Below are positions 42,101 to 50,744 of a stretch of DNA of 64,000 bases, one piece after another. Each line of letters begins with the position of its first letter. Position 1 is the first letter of the stretch. The position numbers and the translations under genes were made by a program. The notes under the pieces were generated by a model. The model did no database searches. It had not been told where the DNA came from and was given only the letters and a program-made list of their open reading frames with translations. Origin of the DNA: Halicephalobus mephisto (Eukaryota > Nematoda > Chromadorea > Rhabditida > Panagrolaimidae); NCBI GenBank assembly GCA_009193035.1, contig SWDT01000038.1, forward strand, positions 310,001-374,000, read 5' to 3'.

Positions 42101-45097
42101 CGGCAAGCTGGTGGCCATCATGTAAGCCCCCCAATCTCCCGCAAAATGACCGACAAAAATGGCCCAAATTGGCAGAGATGTGAAAATTTTCGTCCAAGGA
42201 ACCGGAGAACGCTGAAAAACATTTCAAAAAATAAGCATTTTCAATAAAAAAAATTTCAAAAAAAAAATAATTTTCAATAAAATTTTTAAAATAAAACTTT
42301 TTAAAAAATAAACATTTTCGGAAAAAATAAAAATTTAAAAAATAAATAATTTTCAATAAAAAATTTAAAAAAAATAAAAAATTTTTAATAAATTTAAAAA
42401 AAATAAAAAATTTTTAATAAATTTAAAAAATAAATATTTCCAATAAAAATACGGTAATAATAATTGTAATTTTTGTTGATATTTTGATATATAAAAATCA
42501 ATTTTAGAAGGTAAAAGGTACTGTACCGTATGTACTGTAATCTAAAGGATTATAGATTTGTTTAAAAAGGCTAAAAAAATTAATTACGAAATCATAAAAA
42601 AATTGAAAATTCAGACCACTTTGAGTTCTGTTAATTTCCAGAATTTCCCGTCAGGACCATTTTATAAAAAAGTTCATTTTTAGTATTTTTAAAGCACTGT
42701 AATTATAATTCAATTTAAAAAAATTATAAACATTGATTTTTGTACTTTTTTGGTCCCAACTGGAAAGTTTGAAAACTTTCCCATCAGGACCATTTTCTAA
42801 AAAAGCTTATTTTTAATATTTCTAAAATACCATAATTATGATTCAATTTTAAAAAATTATATAAACATTGATTTTTGTACTTTTTTGAACCCAACTGGAA
42901 AGTTTTCGAACTTTCTTGTCGGGACTATTTCGTAAAAAAGTTAATTTTTAATATTTTTAAAGCACTGTAATTATAATTCAATTTTAAAAAATTATATAAA
43001 CATTGATTTTTGTACTTTTTTGGTCCCAACTAGAAAGTTTTGAAATTTCCCTTCGAGACTATTTCGTAAAAATTTTTTTCTTTGAAGTAGTGTAATTACG
43101 GCCATATTTTTGTGTAATTGTTAAATTTTGCATTTTTAGATCTTGACTAGGCAGTTTTGAAAATTCCCCTCAGGACCAGTTTGTAAAATTTTTGTTTTTT
43201 TAATCTTTTAATTATCGAACCTCCAAATCGGATTTTCCACTGGCGTCGTTCAAGGCCTCCGTGATGTATTTTCTTTCATTTTTCGAAATTTTTCCATGAT
43301 TTTTTGGACTGTCAGAAACGTAGTAGAACCACAGAGCACTCCACAAGAGAGCAAAAATTCCTACAATTAAAAAACACTTGAAAAATAAAAAAAAGAATAT
43401 TATTTACCGAGAAGGTAGAAAATTGAAGGCCAACCGCCTAATGGACCGTACTTGCAGAGCAATCCAGACATGGGCATCACGAGGACGTTCCCGATCTGGG
43501 CCCCGGCGTAGCTGATGCCCGTGAGGACACTTCTTTCCAGCGGAGGGGCCCACAGGGACCACATTGCGTGCATCGCCGGAAATGTAGAAGACTAAAGTTC
43601 AATAGATAATTATATTTTTAAAATTAAAAAAAATATTTACTTGAAAAAATCCAAGAAGTGCTCTGACACCGATGAAGGCATAAACACTCGTGTTTGCCGC
43701 TAGTGGACTTAACAAAGTCAAAACAGCTCCTCCAAGGGCGGATAATCCGATGATCAACTTGGCTCCGTATTTCGAAGCCAGATATCCGGCCAGAATCTGG
43801 CTGCTCATGTAGCCGTAGAAGAAAGCCCCCAGGATATTTCCTTGGTCATTTTTGTTCCATATGAAAGATCCTTCTACCTAAAAATTTTAATTTTTAAATA
43901 AAATAAAAATAAATTTCAATTTTTTTAAATAAAATAAAAATAAACTTTAATTTTAAAAAAATTATAATTTGGGAAATTAATATAGGATTTTTATAATTTT
44001 TAAATTTTTGAATTTTTAAACTTTTATAATTTTTATAATTTTTATAATTTTTAAATTTTTTATTTTTCAAATTTTTTATATTTTTATTTTTTAAATTTTT
44101 TTACTAAAAAGAATTTTACAAAAACGATAAATCTGACAAGTTCCTACAGAAATCGACTTGTTTTGCTCTTATTTTTATTGAAATAATTTCACAAAAATTT
44201 ATTTTTGTGGTTTCGAGTTTTTTGGATTTCTGTGAAAAATAAAAAATTATAAATCAATCAAAATCAATTTTCTTGTTTTATTTACTCAGATTTTGAAATT
44301 TTCTAAAAATTCGCGTCAAATTTTTTAATAAAAATATTATTTTTTAATTTTTTAATAAAAATATTAATTTTAAATTTTTAATAAAAATATTATTTTTAAA
44401 TTTTTACAATAATGTAATTTTTTAGAATTCTCACAAAAAAATTATTAAAATAAAAAAAGATTTTATAAAAATTCACATTGAAAAAGTTTATTTTTTTTAA
44501 ATTTTCACGAAAAAAGAAAAATTTATAAAAATAAAAAAGAAAAATTTTATTTTACTTTAATTTTGGGATTTTTAAAAGTCTTAAAAATTCAAGACGAAAT
44601 AATTTTGTTAAAAAATTTTTTTGGAATTTTTGAATTCGCGCGCAAAGGGAGAGAGGCTTGCAAAAACGGAAAAATCGGTAAATCTGGCAATCACTGCCGA
44701 AATCGATTTGTCTGGCCCCGCTCTCGCTCGCTGTCTCTCGCTCTCTCCTTTACCTAAAATCTAGAATTTTCTAAAACTTTTCAATAAAAAAAATTTCATA
44801 AAAAACTTTATTTTTGATTTTTGTCTAATTGATAGACAATATTTTTTAAAAGTAAAGTGAATAATTGCTCACCTTGTCTGTTTCAAGGCTTCTGTTTCCG
44901 GTTCTGACACATTGATTTTGTTTTTTGGAATTCTCGACCAGACCGTCGCCAGGTTGCTCGAGGGCCGTACTATTAACCATACAAACAATCGCGAAACTGA
45001 TATTGCTTCTGACGGCGTAGACAATGACACAGCCGAGGAAACAAACAAAAGCCAAATTTAATCTTGTTGAAAGACATAATCCTGGAATATTCGACAT
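39120..45097 (-). CDS. SLC17-type major facilitator (sialin / vesicular glutamate / Na-phosphate family)
   Basis: Seven exons on the complement (45097-44873, 43877-43641, 43591-43408, 43360-43221, 42211-41929, 41018-40777, 39320-39120) give 503 residues, normal for SLC17. These 12-helix proteins move organic anions, using proton or sodium gradients, across vesicular, lysosomal or plasma membranes. TM1 carries the family Arg30 and Asn32 ([16 protein letters not shown]), followed by a polar loop with several potential N-glycosylation sites. [20 protein letters not shown] is the conserved TM2 start. Later [53 protein letters not shown] and [20 protein letters not shown] are all typical. The C-tail is acidic and short. 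The substrate cannot be told. Introns are packed with repeats. Confidence 0.95.
39360..40760. repeat. Transporter intron 6: TTTTCGTTNTGGGACATAATT repeats and CTGCAG-family relic
   Basis: Units of about 50-60 bp (ATTTTCGTTCTGGGACATAAT) at 39415-39670, then three larger copies of about 170-180 bp (40040-40540) marked by GAAATCGGAATTCAGATTTT and TCACGAAAAGTGAATTT. The end (40645-40740) is one copy of the TTGCGNGCAA family. Confidence 0.75.
41025..41830. repeat. Transporter intron 5: AT-rich tandem repeats
   Basis: 41030-41300 repeats AAATTTTCTTTTTAAACTATT with a ~60-bp period. 41390-41810 repeats a ~35-40 bp unit TTTTTAGAATTTGAGGATTT with TTGTTTTTTTGGAA about ten times. Confidence 0.8.
42640..43170 (+). 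repeat. 135-bp tandem repeat, transporter intron 4
   Basis: The marker CCCAACTGGAAAG (or TAGAAAG) falls at 42755, 42890 and 43025, a period of exactly 135, with one more diverged copy to 43160. Each unit has ATTATATAAACATTGATTTT and a degenerate TTTCCCRTCAGGACCATTTT. The reverse complement matches the array at 27.97-28.3 kb. Confidence 0.9.
44632..44762 (+). repeat. CGCGCGCAAAGGGAGAG / TGGCAA / CTCTCGCTC dispersed element
   Basis: Best copy in the window: GAATTCGCGCGCAAAGGGAG, a TTGCAAAAACGG spacer, CGGTAAATCTGGCAATCAC, CGAAATCGATTTGTC, then a CTCGCTCGCTGTCTCTCGCT tail, the tail partly complementary to the head. It lies in transporter intron 1 (43878-44872); the rest of the intron is A/T-rich. 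Confidence 0.7.
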
Positions 45098-45130
45098 TTT
45101 TAAAATTAGAAATAATTTAGAGAATTTTCT

Positions 45131-46301
45131 TCAAGAATGATGTAATATTTTGAAAGCTCGTGCCTGGCAGTCCGGGCACAAGCCGGCGAATGCTACGTTT
45201 TCGAAATGCACCCGTTGGGTGCGAGCGGACGTAAACGCGCAAATGCACTTGGACAGTCTACAGTCTGGTGAAAAAGAAAATTTGGCTGTACAACAGTTGT
45301 CCCCCAACGACATTTGCTCCCTCTATTTCGTAATATTTATTTCATTTATTTCGTTTTTATACTATTTTTTTTATAAATTTTTTTATATTTAAATTAAATG
45401 TAAAAAAAATAATTTAAAAAAATTTCGAAATTAGTGTAAATGAAAAAAAGGGAAAAATAGGGGAACAAATGTCGCTGGGGACAACTGTCGTGAAGGCGAT
45501 TTTATGTGGCAGTTGTTTCGTAATTGTCATCATACCATCGAAGAACTGCACGACAACTATCCCCAGCGGCATTGTTTCCCTCTATTTCATAAGATTTATT
45601 TCATTTTTTTTATAAATTTTTTATATTTCAATTAAAGGTAAGAAAAATAATTTTAAAAAATTTTGCAATTAATGTAAATAAAAAAAGGGAAAAATAGGGG
45701 AACAAATGTCGCTGGGGGCAACTGTCGTGAAGGCGATTTTATGTGGCAGTTGTTTCGTAATTGTCATAATACCATCGAAGAACTACACGACTATCCCCAG
45801 CGGCATTTTTTCCCTTTATTTCACAAGATTTATTTCATTTTTTTAAATAAATTTTTTAATAATTAAATTAAATGTGAAAAAAATAATTTTAAAAAATTCC
45901 GAAATTAGTATAAATGAAAAAATAAAAATAAAGAATAAATTTCCCTGGAGTTGACTGTCGTACAACCGAGAATTTCCGTGTTTTGATTTGTAAAAAAAAC
46001 CAAAAATCAAATCTCGAAATTTTTCAATGAAATTTTACTTTTTTCAAAAATAAATTTACCTGATTTTTGGACCATTGTCGAAACGAATTTGATAAAATAG
46101 AACAGCTGCAAATCGGACTTTGACAATAATAGACTCGTTTTTAAAGAGTTATTTTCGCTGTCTGATCCGTCGAGGTCAACCGCCCGCCCTGGAACACTGT
46201 CGAACACCGCCTCAATTATAGTACAACTGGAGATGATTGAGAATTCAACATGGGGCGGAGTAACTCACAAATATTGACACAACTACGTTAACAACAGCCA
46301 T
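45131..46301 (-). CDS. Small Cys-rich protein, unknown; just upstream of the SLC17 start
   Basis: Three exons on the complement (46301-46269, 46210-46060, 45285-45131) give 112 residues in perfect phase. No family is recognised. The N-terminus is hydrophobic (MAVVNVVVSIF), then an acidic-Ser stretch, then a C-terminal block with Cys70, Cys75, Cys77, His88 and a CPDC pair (Cys98, Cys101), which could bind zinc (PDCRLSKCICAFT, FENVAFAGLCPDCQARAF). The stop is 33 bases before the SLC17 ATG with no acceptor between them, so if both ORFs are real they lie on one mRNA. The last acceptor (GTTGTACAG) falls in an inverted-repeat element relic. The alternative is that this is only a 5' leader of the transporter, with chance open frames. 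Confidence 0.4.
45290..45970. mobile_element. Cluster of inverted-repeat elements (GAACAAATGTCGCTGGGG ends)
   Basis: Two near-identical copies in tandem (starts about 45450 and 45687, unit about 237 bp). Each begins GGGGAACAAATGTCGCTGGG, continues ACAACTGTCGTGAAGGCG, and ends with the inverted match CTATCCCCAGCGGCATT and CCCTYTATTTC. Partial ends lie at 45290-45330 and 45935-45975. A half copy is at 22.47 kb. No coding capacity. Confidence 0.8.
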
Positions 46302-46429
46302 AGTCCCCAAACTTCGATCCAGAAAGCACCTTATGATTCGGTTTTAGATAAGGACGTCAGTGCAGTCGTCTCCAAATGTCCTTAACCAATTTCGCTCACA
46401 ATGACTTTTGTATAAATATGGTTATATCA

Positions 46430-47160
46430 CAACAATTTTTGTGTAAATTACTGTAAAAATGTGGAAGTTTTTCTTTTTTAAATTACTGTAAAAATACGGC
46501 AAAAAATTCAAGACTTAAATTTCTGTAAAAATACAAAAATTTTTGTATAAATTACTGTAAAAATGTGGACGTTTTTCTTTTTTAAATTACTGTAAAAATA
46601 CGACAAAAAATTCAAAATTTAAATTTCTGTAAAAATACAAAAATTTTTGTGTAAATTACTGTAAAAATGTGGAAGTTTTTCTTTTTTAAATTACTGTAAA
46701 AATACGACGAAAATTCAAGACTTAAATTTCTGTAAAAATACAAAAATTTTTGTATAAATTACTGTAAAAATACGACGAAAATTCAAAACTTAAATTTCTG
46801 TAAAAATGACGGAAAAATTCAAAATTTAAATTATTGTAAAAATATAAAATTTTTTTTCTAAAATTACTGTAAAAACAAAAATTTTTGAAATTTGAATGAC
46901 TTTGTAAACATGACAGAAATTTTTCAAATTTAAATTACTGTATAATTATGCTATAAGAATTTATATTTACAAATTATTATAAAATTCAAATATTGAGATT
47001 TTCAATATCGAAATTATTACACAACTATGATTAAAATTTTATATAAATTATGACAAATTTTAAATATTGAAATTTTTATAAAATTACGAAAAATTTTAAT
47101 TGCGGAATTTTTATATAATCATGTTATAGAAATTTATATATTTATAATGTAAAATCTATT
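46430..47160. repeat. 104-bp tandem repeat (TTACTGTAAAAATNNGG)
   Basis: The marker GTGGAMGTTTTTCTTTTTTAA recurs at about 46461, 46565 and 46669 (period 104), with many internal copies of ATTACTGTAAAAATACG. The 3' part decays into ACTGTAAAAAT-type sequence to about 47150. Confidence 0.85.
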
Positions 47161-47175
47161 ATATGAACTATTAAG

Positions 47176-47389
47176 TTAAATAATTGAAAATAAAGTTAAC
47201 TTGAGTTTTAAAAATCCCTTAATAACGGATTCTGAACAAAGATGTTCATAAATTCTGGAAGTTACGTGATGGTTGCTTTTTCTGGAGATAAAACGCCAAT
47301 TTGAGTAAGTACTTTCTAATGCATTAAGAATAGTTCCCAGAACAGTTTTCTTTCCGTATTGGTTACTCAAGCACCCCCAGGAACCCCAT
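47176..47389 (-). CDS. Candidate orphan exon, unknown protein
   Basis: On the complement a non-repetitive open stretch reads WGSWGCLSNQYGKKTVLGTI and on through NWRFISRKSNHHVTSRIYEH, ending after LCSESVIKGFLKLK either at a stop (47176) or at a GTTAAC donor. Codon use looks coding, but no ATG is in frame and the upstream acceptor (TTCAAAG) is weak. No partner exon was found. The family is unknown. It may be a relic or a piece of a gene otherwise unresolved. Confidence 0.25.
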
Positions 47390-47542
47390 CTTTGAATTTT
47401 TATTTTTTTTATTTTTTATTTTTTTTAAAATGCTTTCTCAAATTGGAGGAAATTCAAAAAAACGACAAAATAGCAGTAAGTTTGTCCTTTATTTTTTATT
47501 ACAGTATATTACTCATCAGATTACTCTACTTCAGTGGCGGAA

Positions 47543-49750
47543 ATGACGAACAAAAACAACAATCACAGACCTTTCGTGTTCGGCAGAATTCGCCACAGGA
47601 ACAGCGAATCCCAGCTGCTGGTGAGCGACGTGGTTCCCTCCAGGTAAGCTCGGACGATTCAGGTCCAAATAAGGTTCTCATAAGTAACCCAATTTCAATC
47701 TAGATAAATATTTTTTGCATTCAGTTCTCTCGGTTTTGTTCAAATGCCTGCTATTTTCAAATTTTTATAATTTTCTTAAAAATTTTCGGATTTTTTCTTT
47801 TAATTTTAAAAATTTTTTATAATTTTCTTAAAAATTTTCAAATTTTTTCTTTAATTTTAAAAAATTTTTATAATTTTTTTAAAAATTTTCCAATTTTTTA
47901 TTTAATTTTAAAAGTTTTTTTATAATTTTTTTAAAAATTTTTATAATTTTCTTTAAAATTTTCTAATTTTTTATTTAACTTTTTAAAAATTTTTCAAACT
48001 TTTTTAACATTTTTTTAAATTAAAAAATTTTTTATTATTTTTTTATGTTTTTAAAGTATCCGGTGAAAAAAGAAATAACAGGATTTCCTTATGTAAATGG
48101 TTGTTTTTAAATTTTTTTATGAATTTGGTTTTGATTTGGCGTCATTTTTATATATATAATTAATGTTTTTTTATTTTACTCAAATGGGTATTTTTTGTTC
48201 GTTTTTAATCTTTATTATTTGTACTTTCGTTTTCAGAGAAATTAAAAATTTTTTTAAATATTTAAAATTAAATTTTTATAAAAAAAGAAAAATTAAAAAA
48301 TAATATTTAATTTATTTATTAAAAATTTGGAAAATTATTTTCGAAAATATTTAAAATTAAATTTTTATAAAAAAGAAAAATTAAAAAATAATATTTAATT
48401 TTTTTAATAAAAATTTGGAAAATTATTTTCGAAAATATTTAAAATTAAATTTTTATTAAAAAAATTAAAAAATAGTATTTAATTTTTTTTTAAATTAAAA
48501 AGTTTCTTTAAATAATTTAAAAATTTTTGAAAAGTATTTTTAATAAAATTAAAATTAAGTTTTTTGTCGAAAATTGCTGAAATTATGTTTAATAATAAAA
48601 ATATTTTTTAATTTTCTTAAAAAAAAATAAATTTATTCAATTTTGGTCCTGAGAAGAAAAATAAATTAATTTTTTTAATTTACTTTTACAAGGGTCATAA
48701 TTGAATAAAACGGGATATAGGTCTTTGAATTTTTTAACTTTTGTGCAAGTGAGAGTGGAAAAGTGGTAAATTTGGTAATTCACCATAGAAATCGACTCGC
48801 TCTCGTTTTGTTGTTTTTCAAAAGTAATTTTCATAGTTTCTAAAAAGTTCTAGAAATTTTTTATTGAAAAATTTTTTTTTAAATTTTCTTTTTGAATTTT
48901 TTTAAAATTTTATTTTTTATAAACTTTCTAAGAAATTTCGAATTTTTGTGAGAAAAATTTAGAAACTTTTTCTTTTACCTAAAATTTTGTAAAATTTTTA
49001 ATTTTTATAAATTTTCTAAGAAATTTGCGAAAATTGGTAAATATGGAAACTTTCTTTATTTTTATTTTTTATCTGAAATTTAAAATCTGAGAAATTTTAG
49101 AACACTTTAGTGGAAAAATTTCATAAAAAAGCTGTTTTTAAAATAATATAATTTTTTGAAATTTTTGAATTCGCGCGCAAAGGGAGAGAGAATTGTAAAA
49201 ATTAAAAAATCGGTAAATCTGGCAACTCGCCCTGTCCTCACTCGCGTTTCTTTCTCTCGCAAGTTTTTCTTTTTTTTTACCTAAATTTTAAAACTTTCTT
49301 AAAATCTCAAAAATTCATGTTGAGACAATTTTGTAAAAGTTATTTTTAATTTTTTGAATTCCCGAAGGAGCGAGTGGAAGTAAAAAAAGGTAAATCTGGC
49401 AACTCGCCCTGTCCTCACTCGCGCTTTTCCTCTTTTTCCTTTTTACCTAAATTTTAAAACTTCCCTAAAATCTCAAAAATTCATGTTCAGACAATTTTGT
49501 AAAAATTATTTTTAATTTTATAAAAGTACTTTTTTAAATAAAATTATGGTTTTTTAATTTTCCATTAAAAAATAAATACGGTAATTTTACGAAAATAGAT
49601 CCATTTTTTTTACTTTTTATTTTTACCTAAATTTCCCTCGTGACAATTTTGTAAAATTTATTTTTGGATTTTCATGATTGTTTCTGGATCTGTTTTAAGT
49701 TACAAGTGATGGAGTCTGCCTCCGACGAGTTCTTTGATCGCATGCTATAC
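47543..49750 (+). CDS. Candidate 5' exons of an unresolved gene (possibly of the K+ channel)
   Basis: Exon-like block 1 starts ATG at 47543 (MTNKNNNHRPFVFGRIRHRN, then SESQLL) and has two good donors, GTGAGC at 47621 and GTAAGC at 47644. Block 2 (49700-49750) reads LQVMESASDEFFDRMLY between TTTTAAG and GTGTTT and is in phase with the first donor. The proposed product continues SESQLL-LQVMESASDEFF. Immediately after block 2 begins a foldback element; reading on would add VFPEITPN and stop. No phase-compatible join to channel exon 1 (50745) was found. The intervening 47.7-49.7 kb holds only A/T-rich DNA and CGCG/TGGCAA elements. Confidence 0.35.
49168..49440 (+). repeat. Two CGCG / TGGCAA / CTCGCG dispersed elements
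   Basis: Copies at about 49168-49290 (GAATTCGCGCGCAAAGGGAG...AATCTGGCAACTCGCCCTG...CTCGCGTTTC) and 49365-49440 (GAATTCCCGAAGGAGCGAG...AAATCTGGCAACTCGCCCTG). A weaker copy lies at 48740-48815. 47700-48730 is A/T low complexity. Confidence 0.7.
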
Positions 49751-49752
49751 GT

Positions 49753-50083
49753 GTTTCCTGAGATCACACCAAACTGAATGAAATCAACACATAAGAACCT
49801 TTAACCACAATTTTCACATTATTTGATTTTGACTAAATAAATCGATGGCAGGATTGCAATTCAAGAAAAAGTTGATCGTAATTAAGTGTAATCAACGTGC
49901 TAATACTTTTTTAACTAGGAACAAACAAGGTTTAAACACGTTGATTACATTCAATTACGATCAATCTTTTCTTGAATTGCAATCTTGCAATCAATTTACT
50001 TAGTTAGAATCTGATAATGTCAAAACTGTAATCAAAGGTTCTTATGTTTTGATTCCATTCAGTTTGGTGTGATCTCAGGAAAC
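49753..50083. mobile_element. 331-bp foldback element (GTTTCCTGAGATCACACCAA ends)
   Basis: Left end GTTTCCTGAGATCACACCAA and the inverted right end match for more than 45 bp with few mismatches. The interior contains CACGTTGATTACATTCAATT and its mirror ATTAAGTGTAATCAACGTG. The ATCAACRTG...TTGATTG motifs link it to the foldback at 13.4-14.1 kb. No coding capacity. Confidence 0.9.
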
Positions 50084-50744
50084 CTATGTAACAATTACGA
50101 AACTGTCATGTAAAATCAGTCCGCAGGTTACTGTAATTGTCATGAGGTTCCTGATGTTCGTGTCGAAACAATTTCATAAAAATATTGATTTCTGATTTTT
50201 TATAATATCTTTATAGTAAAAAATAAAAAAACCAATAATGTACAAATAGTAAAAAAACATTCAAAAACAACATTAGAAAAGAACCGTTGTGCTTGTCAAG
50301 ACCGAAATTTCTCAACTTGTCTGTTATTTCGATATACTTTAAAATAAAATAAAAATTTTAATAAAAAAAATAAATATTAAAAAATTAAAAAATTTCAAAT
50401 ATAATATTAAAAATCATAAATATTTCGAAAATTTCTAAAAAATTTTAAAATATTTCGGAAATTTTTTATAAAATATTTTCGAATTTTTAATATTGAAAGT
50501 TTTTTATAAAATATTTTGAAATTTTTAATGTTGAAGATTTTTTATAAAATATTTTGAAATTTTTAATATTGAAAGTTTTTTATAAAATATTTTAAAATTT
50601 TTTATAAAATATTTTGAAATTTTTAATGTTGATAAAGGAATTAATTTTTTTATTTTTTGTTGCCTCAGGCAGTGGTGATTTTTGCATTTTACTAGAGTTT
50701 ATTTTTGTTCTAAAATTCATACTGTAGTTGTCTGAAGTACGGTA

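Noticed and set aside
42012..42356. Complement ORF with [24 protein letters not shown] sequence
   Set aside because: Wrong frame of transporter exon 5 continued into the A/T-rich intron.
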